NCBI GenBank assembly: GCA_002397355.1
Contig: DHAI01000086.1
Coordinates: forward strand, 622 to 6,586
Direction of reading: 5' to 3'
Source: Ruminococcaceae bacterium UBA4958
GTDB lineage: Bacteria; Bacillota; Clostridia; Oscillospirales; Acutalibacteraceae
Length of the DNA stretch: 5,965 nt
The position numbers were made by a program, and so were the translations under genes. Shown here in pieces: positions 1 through 5,965 of this stretch. Below the pieces are notes generated by a model. The model searched no databases. It was not told the origin of the DNA and saw nothing but the letters and a program-made list of their open reading frames with translations. The stretch's first letter is position 1, and every line of letters starts with the position of its first letter.

Positions 1-23
1 GAACAGCTGTGGGATTAACAAAT

Positions 24-52
24 TTTTCAGAATTTATTCATGAAAATATTAA
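24..52 (+). promoter_or_regulatory. weak candidate promoter for the HtrA gene
   Basis: The 136 bases ahead of the protease gene are much richer in A and T than the rest of the window, as expected for a promoter region. The best sigma-A-like pair I can find is TTTTCA (24-29) and TATTAA (47-52) with a 17-bp spacer, each matching four of six consensus bases. A second -10-like hexamer, GATAAT at 85-90, has no acceptable -35 partner. I see no clear operator or stress-regulator box. Treat this as a guess about position; that some promoter lies in 1-112 is more likely than this exact pair. Confidence 0.2.
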
Positions 53-121
53 GGGAATATCACACCTTTTTCACAGAATCGGTGGATAATAAAGCCAGAA
101 CATTCCGAAAAGATGATTTGT

Positions 122-128
122 GAAAGGG
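122..128 (+). promoter_or_regulatory. ribosome binding site deciding the HtrA start
   Basis: The purine run GAAAGGG ends 8 nt before the ATG at 137. The in-frame ATG at 113 lies upstream of this run and has no comparable site before it, so 137 is the preferred start. Confidence 0.6.
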
Positions 129-136
129 TGTTAAAG

Positions 137-1654
137 ATGTTTGAGCCGAATCATTCCATCGACGATGAAAATAAAGCAAGCAAGAACATGGCGGAAAATG
201 AAAACGGGCTCTCCGAACGGGAGCAGAACGCGGCTTCCGGCGACGGGAAGGCGGGAGGCGCGCAGGACAAGGCCGTGACGCCTTACGGTCTCGGGCAAGA
301 GAATTCATACGGCAGGTACAGCCAGTACAACACTTACAGCCCGAAACCGGACGAATCAACCTGGGGCGGCGTCCCGTACCGTCCCTACGGCTCCCCGCAG
401 CCGCGGCAAAGCGGCCCCGAAGACCCGGAACCGAAGAAAGGGAAAAGACATACGTTCCGCAAGGTGCTGGTGGGCGTGCTGGCCTGTCTTGTCGTTTCGG
501 CGGGTTCCATCGCGGGTTTCGTAGCGCTCGTCAACAACGGCACGGTAAAGCTGCAGGCTTCCTCCTCCAGTTCGACGCCGGCGTTCACCATCGTGCAGAG
601 CGGAAGCAGCTCCACGCCGGCAAAGAATGCCGCGACCACGGCTTCGGAGCTGACGAAGCAGCAAGTGGCCCAGAAGGTGCTTCCCTCCGTTGTCTGCATT
701 GAGAATTACAGCGCCACTTCGCAGCGCACCGCGGGCCGCGGAGACCAGTTCGGTTTCGGCGATGAGGAAGAAGGAGGCGGCGATGAGGGCAACACGGACA
801 ACGGCGAGGTTTCCCCGACCAGCGAGGGCAGCGGCATCGTCGCGACGGCCGACGGATATATTATCACAAACGCGCACGTTGTCTCCGGCGCCTCCAAGCT
901 GAAGGTGGTCCTTTACGATGGCAAGACGTATTCCGCCACGCTCGTCGGAAGCGACAGCATTACGGACCTCGCGCTCGTCAAGATCGACGCAACCGGCCTG
1001 ACAGCCGCCGAATTCGGCTCCAGCGGTGATCTGCAGGTCGCGGACACCGTGATGGCCGTCGGCAATCCGGGCGGCCTTGAGTTCAACTCCAGCGTGACCG
1101 TCGGGTATGTGTCGGCGCTCAACCGCGAGATTACCAGCTCCGACACCGGCTACACCATGAAGTGCATCCAGACCGATGCGGCGATCAATCCCGGCAACTC
1201 CGGCGGCGCGCTAGTCAACATGAAGGGACAGGTCGTGGGCATCAATTCGTCCAAGATCGTTGCAACGGGCTATGAGGGCCTCGGCTTCGCCATCCCGATC
1301 AATACCGCGCAGCCGATTATTTCCGAGCTGAAGCAGTACGGATATGTGAAGGACCGCGCGGCGCTCGGCGTCTCCGGACAGTATATCGACAGCATGACGG
1401 CCCGCTTCTACGGCCTCACCGCCGGATTTTACGTTTACTCCATATCCAGCCAGTACGTCACGGCTGCGGGAATTCAGAAAGGCGACGTGATCACGAAGGT
1501 CGACAATAAATCCGTTACGAGCCAGAGTACGCTTGCGTCCGCGATTGCCGCGAAAAAGCCGGGAGACTCGGTGACGCTCGCCGTCGCGCGCGCGACGACC
1601 GGCAAGACCTTTACCGTTACGGTGAAGCTCCTGCAGGCAACCGGCAAATCCTGA
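137..1654 (+). CDS. HtrA/DegP-family membrane-anchored serine protease with one PDZ domain
   Basis: This is a surface-acting quality-control protease of the S1C (HtrA/DegP/DegS) family, expected to degrade misfolded exported proteins outside the membrane. From the start at 137 it has 505 residues. Residues 1-105 are a hydrophilic cytoplasmic tail, tyrosine-, glycine- and proline-rich at 50-90, ending in a basic patch (KKGKR) that favours an N-in orientation. A single membrane segment lies at about 107-132, followed by a Ser/Thr/Ala-rich linker. The trypsin-like domain spans about 170-395 with His247 (TNAHVV), Asp277 (SITDLAL) and Ser355 (NPGNSGGA), so the triad is complete. A PDZ domain fills about 405-500, with YGLTAGFYV at 425-433 as the likely peptide-binding loop. 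An acidic Gly/Glu/Asp loop at 208-224 sits before the catalytic His. The gene stands alone on the plus strand and is closed by a strong terminator. An ATG at 113 would add 8 residues. The family is certain; whether to call it htrA, htrB or degP is not. Confidence 0.96.
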   Translation: MFEPNHSIDDENKASKNMAENENGLSEREQNAASGDGKAGGAQDKAVTPYGLGQENSYGRYSQYNTYSPKPDESTWGGVPYRPYGSPQPRQSGPEDPEPKKGKRHTFRKVLVGVLACLVVSAGSIAGFVALVNNGTVKLQASSSSSTPAFTIVQSGSSSTPAKNAATTASELTKQQVAQKVLPSVVCIENYSATSQRTAGRGDQFGFGDEEEGGGDEGNTDNGEVSPTSEGSGIVATADGYIITNAHVVSGASKLKVVLYDGKTYSATLVGSDSITDLALVKIDATGLTAAEFGSSGDLQVADTVMAVGNPGGLEFNSSVTVGYVSALNREITSSDTGYTMKCIQTDAAINPGNSGGALVNMKGQVVGINSSKIVATGYEGLGFAIPINTAQPIISELKQYGYVKDRAALGVSGQYIDSMTARFYGLTAGFYVYSISSQYVTAAGIQKGDVITKVDNKSVTSQSTLASAIAAKKPGDSVTLAVARATTGKTFTVTVKLLQATGKS

Positions 1655-1680
1655 GCGTTCCGGCGACGGCCCACCGTCAT

Positions 1681-1724
1681 AAAAAGCTCTCCGAAAGGAA
1701 CATTCCTTCCGGAGAGCTCTTTTG
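1681..1724. terminator. bidirectional intrinsic terminator
   Basis: The arms 1685-1700 and 1703-1718 form a stem of up to 16 bp, with one A-C mismatch (1694/1709); the innermost pairs probably open to give a workable loop around CA at 1701-1702. On the plus strand the stem is followed by CTTTTGTCTT (1719-1728), which ends the HtrA transcript 30 nt after its stop. On the minus strand the A-run at 1681-1684 reads as TTTT directly after the stem, so transcripts coming from the operon or the regulator remnant would also stop here. The position between convergent genes fits this double use. Confidence 0.9.
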
Positions 1725-1769
1725 TCTTGCGGGCATCCGCTTGCCCGCTTTTCGTCCCGCCTGCGGCGG

Positions 1770-2063
1770 CTACTTGCGGCTTCTGCACTCCGTGACAAGC
1801 ATATTGAATATCCTGAAAAAGCCTGGCTTCATGGTCCGTCAGGCCGTCCGGCACGATGGCTTTCCGATTGTCAAGCCCCGATAGATAGTCGCTGGTAACG
1901 CCGAACAGCAATGCCATTTTGGAAAGGATGTCGACCGACGGAACCGCCAAATTATTCAGCCGCTGACACTGAACCTCGTCAGGGACAGCCGCCTTGCAAC
2001 CTGTGTTTGGGACAAATGCTTCCTCTCGCGCAGCTCCTTTAATCTCAGCCCGAAATCGAACAA
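1770..2063 (-). pseudogene. XRE-family (Cro/CI-type HTH) regulator, broken by two frameshifts
   Basis: Three reading frames together spell one small helix-turn-helix regulator of about 99 residues. The first frame, from a probable TTG at 2063-2061 preceded by AAAAGGG (2080-2074), gives LFDFGLRLKELRERKHLSQT and continues through QVARRLSLTRFSVSG to a TGA at 1958-1956. The pattern then resumes in a second frame with NNLAVPSVDILSKMALLFGV, TSDYLSGLDNRKAIVPDGLT and DHEARLFQDI. Near 1812-1805 it changes frame again to NMLVTECRSRK and ends at the TAG at 1772-1770. Family members usually read ...SGYENN..PS at the first break and QDIxNML-like at the second, so losses of about 4 and 2 nt would explain both. 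The HTH region and the DYLxGLDNR tail are characteristic of clostridial XRE proteins. As read, no intact product is possible. Alternatives are assembly or sequencing indels in an intact gene. It lies 42 nt downstream of the operon's last gene and faces the HtrA gene. Confidence 0.75.
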
Positions 2064-2105
2064 AACACCACCACCCTTTTCGCAACCAATTTCAATCTGG
2101 TCCGG

Positions 2106-2564
2106 TCAAGCGGTGGGAGCTTTCCGCACGGATTCCCGCGCATTATCCGCAAACCCGAATTTCTTTCTCAGCCGCGCGAAAACACGAGGAAGCATCCTCT
2201 CGATTTCCTCGGGATTGTCCGGAAGCAGGACGATCGCCTGGTCGGCGCTTTCAATCAGATAGCCGGTTTTCTCCCTGCCCGGGAGGCCCAGGATACCCTT
2301 CGGTTCGCCGGACGCGTCGAGGGGGACGCGCAGCGTCCGAAAAATCGCCGCCGAGCATTCCGGCCGGCGCTCCGGCGCGGATGAGAGAAGGAAAAGGACG
2401 GTGTTTCCGCGCAGCAGGCGTGCGATGTCGCCGTTCAGGTCTTCCGGCCGCACGCAGACGCAGATGCCGGAAAGCACCGTACCGAAAGGGCCGGCGGCGC
2501 GGTTCAGGACATTTTGGCACGCGGCGGTCCTCCGCGCGCGGTAAAACAATAGCCCCGCGTTCAT
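2106..2564 (-). CDS. hypothetical protein, possible degenerate MoCF-fold relative, last gene of the operon
   Basis: I do not recognise this 152-residue protein as a named family. It appears soluble, with no signal peptide or membrane segment. A hydrophobic strand NTVLFLLSS (54-62) is followed by a helix-like stretch, and the C-terminal half contains KTGYLIESADQAIVLLPDNP (99-118) and then EEIERMLPRV. The part at 106-125 resembles CinA residues 139-159 from the gene just upstream (S-A, hydrophobic strand, L-P-x-x-P-x-E, M-L), which hints at a MoaB/MogA/CinA N-terminal-like fold; the TTGGLGPTGDD nucleotide-binding loop of CinA has no counterpart here. The basic tail beyond 130 is probably flexible. 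The ATG at 2564 has AGGGGG (2580-2575) 10 nt ahead and starts 25 nt after the cinA stop, so co-transcription is likely. Codon use and GC content match the neighbours, which supports a real gene. The function is unknown. Confidence 0.72.
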   Translation of the reverse strand: MNAGLLFYRARRTAACQNVLNRAAGPFGTVLSGICVCVRPEDLNGDIARLLRGNTVLFLLSSAPERRPECSAAIFRTLRVPLDASGEPKGILGLPGREKTGYLIESADQAIVLLPDNPEEIERMLPRVFARLRKKFGFADNARESVRKAPTA

Positions 2565-2574
2565 TCTTTCTTTT

Positions 2575-2583
2575 CCCCCTCCC
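2575..2583 (-). promoter_or_regulatory. ribosome binding site of the small cinA-linked gene
   Basis: On the minus strand GGGAGGGGG lies in the short gap after the cinA stop, about 10 nt ahead of the ATG at 2564. It is a strong site and the main support for translation of the hypothetical gene. Confidence 0.65.
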
Positions 2584-2589
2584 GGAAAA

Positions 2590-3873
2590 TCAGTGCATGC
2601 CTCTTTCGTGCGAATAGGCGGCGGTTTCCATCCCGCCCAGGTTCAGCACCCTGCGGCGGATCATGTCCAGCGCGTTGGACGACGCCATGTGGCGGATCCA
2701 GCCGCGGCTTTTGCCGGGGGCGGCGCCCATCCGGCGCACCCAGGCGTTTTCCCCGTCGCAAAGGCAGATGTAGACGAGGCCGACCGGCTTTTCCTGCGTG
2801 CCGCCGTCCGGCCCGGCGATGCCCGTGATGCCGACGCCGAGGCTCGCGCCGGCGTTTTCGCGCACGCCCTCGGCCATCCGGCGGGCGACCTGCGGGCTTA
2901 CGGCACCGTGCTGCGCCAGCATGTCCTCCGGGACGCCCAGCAGCTTTGTCTTGATCTCGTTTGCGTAGGTCACGACGCCCATATGGAACACGCCGGAGGC
3001 GCCGGCGATGTCCGTGATCCGCTTTGCAAGCAGGCCTCCGGTGCAGGATTCCGCCGTCGCCACGGTGAGGCGGCGTTCGGCCAGAAGACGGACGACCGCG
3101 TCCTCCAGGCTTTCCACGTCCACGCCGTAGCAGAACTCTCCCAGACGGCGCCGCAGATCCTTCACCACCGGCGCGCAGAGCGCGGCGGCCTTTTCAGCGC
3201 TTTCCGCGCGCGCCGTCACGCGCACGAACATTTCGTCGGTCAGCGCATAGGTGGCGCAGGTCGGACTGGTCCCGTCGCACAGGTCTTTGATCTGTTCGGC
3301 GACGTAGCCTTCTCCCAGACCGAACACGCGCACGATCCGAGAGACGATGGCCGCGCCCGCCGTTCCGCGCAGCAGGAACGGGATGGCGCTTTCCCGCAGC
3401 ATGGGGATCAGCTCCGAGGGTGGGCCGGGCAGCATGACGACCAGCTTGCCGTTTGCGGAACGGAATCCGCAGCCGGGCGCGGTGCCGCATCCGTTTTGGA
3501 AAACGGTGCATCCCTCCGGCAGCATCGCCTGCTTTTTCTGCGATTCGCCCAGAAAGCGCCCCTGAAAGTAACGCTTGAGGCGGCGCATGCTTTCCTCGTC
3601 CCTCACGAGTTTCCTGCCGGCGCAGGCCGCGACGGTCTCCTTCGTCAGGTCGTCGCCGGTGGGGCCGAGGCCGCCCGTCGTGATTACGGCATCGCTGCGG
3701 CCGAGGGCGGTTTCCACGGCGCTGCGCAGGCGCTCCGGGTTGTCGCCGACGGTGCAGTCGTACAGCAGGTTGATGCCGGCCGCCGAGAGCTCGCGCGCCA
3801 CATAGGAAGCGTCCGTGTTGACGGTGTGGCCGAGCAGCAGCTCCGTGCCGACGGATATGATTTCAGCGTTCAT
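2590..3873 (-). CDS. cinA: CinA family protein: MoCF-domain plus nicotinamide-nucleotide amidohydrolase
   Basis: This is a two-domain protein of 427 residues, close to the usual CinA length. The N-terminal MoCF/COG1058 domain (about 1-170) shows MNAEIISVGTELLLG at the start, TTGGLGPTGDD at 65-75 and the PGPPSE motif at 149-154; in studied relatives this domain cleaves ADP-ribose. The C-terminal CinA/PncC domain (about 255-415) has AESCTGG at 274-280, with the serine expected to act in catalysis, and GITGIAGPDGG at 348-358; it deamidates nicotinamide mononucleotide to nicotinate mononucleotide in pyridine nucleotide recycling. The linker 170-250 (GLGEGYVAEQI...) is the normal central region. 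The start at 3873 is chosen over an upstream ATG at 3912 because the protein family begins MNAE and AAGGAGA (3888-3882) sits 8 nt ahead. Its ATG overlaps the thiI stop as ATGA, which suggests translational coupling. The name comes from competence-induced genes elsewhere; nothing here points to competence. Confidence 0.97.
   Translation of the reverse strand: MNAEIISVGTELLLGHTVNTDASYVARELSAAGINLLYDCTVGDNPERLRSAVETALGRSDAVITTGGLGPTGDDLTKETVAACAGRKLVRDEESMRRLKRYFQGRFLGESQKKQAMLPEGCTVFQNGCGTAPGCGFRSANGKLVVMLPGPPSELIPMLRESAIPFLLRGTAGAAIVSRIVRVFGLGEGYVAEQIKDLCDGTSPTCATYALTDEMFVRVTARAESAEKAAALCAPVVKDLRRRLGEFCYGVDVESLEDAVVRLLAERRLTVATAESCTGGLLAKRITDIAGASGVFHMGVVTYANEIKTKLLGVPEDMLAQHGAVSPQVARRMAEGVRENAGASLGVGITGIAGPDGGTQEKPVGLVYICLCDGENAWVRRMGAAPGKSRGWIRHMASSNALDMIRRRVLNLGGMETAAYSHERGMH
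3870..3873 (-). other. ATGA stop/start overlap of thiI and cinA
   Basis: The cinA ATG (3873-3871) and the thiI TGA (3872-3870) share bases. With the strong cinA ribosome site inside the thiI end (3888-3882), this allows terminating ribosomes to restart on cinA. Confidence 0.95.
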
Positions 3874-5057
3874 GTTGCGTATCTCCTTACCGGTTCGATT
3901 TTGGTGATCCATGCTTTCGCCACGCAGTCCTCCACCAGCGCGTCCGTGTCCAGCGCGCTTTCCGCCGCCTCGACGGCCTTCATCGTCGGGTGCGTGCGCG
4001 GGTGGCGCGGCGTGAAGACGGTGCAGCAGTCCTCGTACGGCTGGATGGAAAGGTCGAACGTGTCGATGCGGCGCGCGTACTCGATGATCTCCGCCTTATC
4101 CATGCCGATGAGCGGGCGGAAGACGGGCATGCGGGCCGCATCGTCGGTACACACGATGGCGGGCAGCGTCTGGCTGGCCACCTGGCCGAGGCTCTCGCCG
4201 GTGATCAGCGCTTCGCAGCCTTCGCGCCGGGCGATCCGTTCCGCCGCGCGCATCATGAAGCGCCGCATGATGATGGTAAAGAGCTCCTCCGGGCATTTCT
4301 CGCGGATGTCCTCCTGGATCTTCGTGAAAGGGACGGTGAACATCGTCATGCGGCCGGCGTATTCGCCGACGCGGCGCAGCAGATCGGCCGCCTTCTGCTC
4401 GGCGCGCTCGCTGGTATAGGGCGGGCTGGCGAAGTGCACGGCGGTCAGCTCCACGCCGCGGCGGGCCATCATCCACGCCGCGACGGGGCTGTCGATGCCG
4501 CCGCTGATGAGCACGGCGGCTTTCCCGCCCGTGCCCACGGGAATGCCGCCGGCGCCGCGCCGCGCGTTCCCGTGCACGTAGGCCGCGAAGTCGCGCACCT
4601 CCACCCGGACGGTATATTCCGGGTCGTTGACGTCCACATGCAGGTTTGGAAACTTTTCCAGCAGATAGGAGCCCACATCGGCGCAGATCTGCGGCGAGTT
4701 CAGCGGGAACTTTTTGTCGGACCGCTTGCTTTCCACCTTGAAGGATTTCACGGAGGAAAGGCTTTTATGCAGGTATTCCGCGGCTGCGGAGCAGATGGCC
4801 GAGATGTCCTTTTCCGTTTCGCAGGCGCGCGTATAGGTGACGATGCCGAATATCTTGGCCACGCGCGCCTCGGCGTCTCCGAGATCGGCGTCCCCGCGCG
4901 GAACGATATAGACGGTGGACTGGCGCTCGGACACGTCGAACCCGCCGAGGCCGCCGATGCTGCGGCGGATGTTCCGGAGCAGCGCGTCTTCAAACGTGCG
5001 GCGGTTCAACCCTTTGAGCACGATTTCCCCGAGCTTGACGAGAATGATTTCCTTCAT
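3870..5057 (-). CDS. thiI: tRNA 4-thiouridine synthase ThiI, rhodanese-less form
   Basis: ThiI adenylates uridine 8 of tRNA with ATP and replaces the oxygen with sulfur to give 4-thiouridine; in some bacteria it also supplies sulfur for the thiamine thiazole. The 395 residues match the short Firmicute form (Bacillus subtilis type, about 400) and not the 482-residue E. coli form, which adds a rhodanese domain. The N-terminal ferredoxin-like part begins MKEIILVKLGEIVLKGLNRR. A THUMP domain covers about 60-165 with FKVESKRSDKKFP at 106-118. The adenylation domain follows, with the PP-loop SGGIDSP at 185-191, GESLGQVASQT at 287-297 and Cys344-Cys345 (YEDCC), in the region of the E. coli catalytic Cys344. 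The start at 5057 follows AAGGTG (5070-5065) and fits the family N-terminus; a longer reading from 5240 would overlap the desulfurase deeply and is rejected. It lies 11 nt after the desulfurase and overlaps cinA by 4 nt. Confidence 0.97.
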   Translation of the reverse strand: MKEIILVKLGEIVLKGLNRRTFEDALLRNIRRSIGGLGGFDVSERQSTVYIVPRGDADLGDAEARVAKIFGIVTYTRACETEKDISAICSAAAEYLHKSLSSVKSFKVESKRSDKKFPLNSPQICADVGSYLLEKFPNLHVDVNDPEYTVRVEVRDFAAYVHGNARRGAGGIPVGTGGKAAVLISGGIDSPVAAWMMARRGVELTAVHFASPPYTSERAEQKAADLLRRVGEYAGRMTMFTVPFTKIQEDIREKCPEELFTIIMRRFMMRAAERIARREGCEALITGESLGQVASQTLPAIVCTDDAARMPVFRPLIGMDKAEIIEYARRIDTFDLSIQPYEDCCTVFTPRHPRTHPTMKAVEAAESALDTDALVEDCVAKAWITKIEPVRRYAT

Positions 5058-5068
5058 GGCCGCGCACC

Positions 5069-5965
5069 TTACCCTTTCTGCGCCGCGAGGCGGGAAAGGC
5101 CCTCCCGGAGCGCCCGAAGAAAGATTTCCGCCTCGCTTTTCGTATTGAACCGGCAGAAGCTCAGCCGCAGGGCGGAAGCGATGCGCTCCTGCGGCAGGCG
5201 CATCGCTTTCAGCACATGGCTTTCGCGCCCCCTCGAGCATGCCGAACCGGAGGAGACGTAGATCCCCTTTTCGGAAAGGAAATGCAACATCGTTTCCGCG
5301 CGGACGGCGCCGGCCGAGAAATTGAGGATATAGGGCAGCGCGTCCTCCGGCGAGTTGACGGCGACGCCCGGCAGGGCGGCGAGCTTGTCCCGGCAGAAGC
5401 CGTTCAGCTCCCGCATGGCGGCCAGCTCGGACTCCAGGTCGGGCAGGGCGTTCACGGCCGCGCCGAACCCCGCGATGAGCGGCATGCTTTCGGTGCCGGG
5501 GCGCAGATCCTTTTCCTGCCCGCCGCCGTAGGCGAGGGGCTCGATGTGGACGCCCCTGCGCAGGAAAAGCGCGCCGACGCCTTTCGGCCCGTGGATCTTA
5601 TGGGCGCTCATGCTCATCAGGTCGACGCGCAGCCTGCGCACGCTGATCGGCAGCTTCCCGAACGCCTGCACCGCGTCCACGTGCAGCAGCGCGGGCGCTT
5701 TCGCCTCCTCGATCGCGTCGGCCGCGGCCTCCACGGGGAGGATGCTCCCCACCTCGTTGTTCACGCGCATCATGCTCACGAGAATGGTCTCCGGCGTGAC
5801 GGCTTTGCGCACCGCGTCCGGGCTGATCTTCCCCCATTCGTCCGGCGCCAGGCGCACGACCTCGAAGCCCTCCCGCTCCAGTTCCTTTGCCGCGTTCAGC
5901 ACGGACGGATGCTCGATCGCCGTCGTCACGATGCGGCTGCCGCGCTTCCTGCGCGCGCGCGCCGC
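5069..5965 (-). CDS. cysteine desulfurase (NifS/IscS family), 5' end beyond the window
   Basis: This is a PLP enzyme that converts cysteine to alanine and holds the released sulfur as a persulfide for transfer. The visible part is 298 residues; the reading frame stays open to the window edge (ARARRKRGSRIVTTAIEHP), so roughly the first 80-90 residues are missing. A GTG at 5929 falls inside a conserved strand and is not a start. Numbering from the edge, visible family residues are His19 (AIEHPSV), the NNEVG turn at 69-73, Asp97 and Gln100 (HVDAVQAFGK), His122 and the PLP-binding Lys123 (SAHKIHGPKGVGALF), RPGT at 155-158, and the catalytic Cys243 (SSGSACSRGRESHVL). The loop after the cysteine is about two residues shorter than in E. 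coli IscS. Placed 11 nt before thiI, it is most likely ThiI's dedicated sulfur donor, as NifZ is in Bacillus subtilis. A general Fe-S role cannot be excluded; no iscU-like gene is visible. Confidence 0.95.
   Translation of the reverse strand, partial: AARARRKRGSRIVTTAIEHPSVLNAAKELEREGFEVVRLAPDEWGKISPDAVRKAVTPETILVSMMRVNNEVGSILPVEAAADAIEEAKAPALLHVDAVQAFGKLPISVRRLRVDLMSMSAHKIHGPKGVGALFLRRGVHIEPLAYGGGQEKDLRPGTESMPLIAGFGAAVNALPDLESELAAMRELNGFCRDKLAALPGVAVNSPEDALPYILNFSAGAVRAETMLHFLSEKGIYVSSGSACSRGRESHVLKAMRLPQERIASALRLSFCRFNTKSEAEIFLRALREGLSRLAAQKG

Noticed and set aside
356..877. A 173-residue minus-strand open frame inside the HtrA gene
   Set aside because: It is fully antisense to a certain gene and has Arg/Ala/Gly-rich composition without motifs.
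1665..1678. Small hairpin GACGG/CCGTC just after the HtrA stop
   Set aside because: Five base pairs with a four-base loop and no T-run; the adjacent long hairpin is a sufficient terminator.
1474..2085. A 203-residue minus-strand reading containing part of the XRE regulator
   Set aside because: Only its middle part is family-like. The start is out of frame with the HTH N-terminus, and the last third runs through the terminator and into the HtrA gene.
2084..2101. Imperfect palindrome ACCA...TGGT between the small gene and the pseudogene
   Set aside because: Only about five pairs with a wobble, and no T-run follows on the minus strand, so it supports neither a terminator nor an operator.
2593..4419. 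A 608-residue open frame on the plus strand opposite cinA and thiI
   Set aside because: It is antisense to two well-supported genes; its His-, Ala-, Gly- and Arg-rich composition is typical of frames opposite GC-rich genes, and no domain is visible.
3990..5261. A 423-residue open frame on the plus strand opposite thiI
   Set aside because: Same reasoning: low-complexity Ala/Arg/His/Asp-rich translation mirrored from GC-rich codons, with no recognisable motif.
5951..5965. Alternating GC run at the window edge, possible Z-DNA or repeat
   Set aside because: It is Ala/Arg codons of the cysteine desulfurase in a GC-rich genome and is very short.

Overview
The window looks like a piece of a GC-rich chromosome from an anaerobic clostridial Firmicute, probably of the Ruminococcaceae/Oscillospiraceae type. 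This is inference. It rests on strong Shine-Dalgarno sites, a ThiI without a rhodanese domain, a membrane-anchored HtrA with a long cytoplasmic N-terminal tail, a clostridial-style small XRE regulator, and tightly packed minus-strand genes. Most of it is core housekeeping DNA. I see no prophage, transposon, CRISPR array, defence system or RNA gene.

Left part, plus strand: an AT-rich leader (1-136) precedes one gene, an HtrA/DegP-type serine protease (137-1654). It has a disordered tyrosine-rich cytoplasmic tail, one membrane segment, a trypsin-like domain with a complete catalytic triad and one PDZ domain. A long hairpin with T-runs on both sides (1681-1724) follows it and can stop transcription from both directions.

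Middle part (about 1770-2105): the convergent strand carries the remains of a small XRE-family DNA-binding regulator. The family pattern can be followed from start to stop only by changing frame twice, so it is either a pseudogene or a stretch of sequencing error.

Right part, minus strand, read from high to low coordinates: a cysteine desulfurase that runs off the window edge, then thiI, then cinA, then a 152-residue protein of unknown function. Spacing is 11 nt between the desulfurase and thiI, a 4-nt ATGA stop/start overlap between thiI and cinA, and 25 nt between cinA and the small gene. This is very probably one operon. The desulfurase would supply persulfide sulfur to ThiI for 4-thiouridine in tRNA (and possibly for thiamine thiazole). 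CinA would work in NAD-related nucleotide salvage and clean-up. The small protein shares a short C-terminal motif with the N-terminal domain of CinA and may be a decayed MoCF-fold relative.

The points most worth a second look are the doubly frameshifted regulator, the unexplained cinA-linked small gene, and the unusual low-complexity segments of the HtrA protein. Nothing here amounts to an obviously new biological system.
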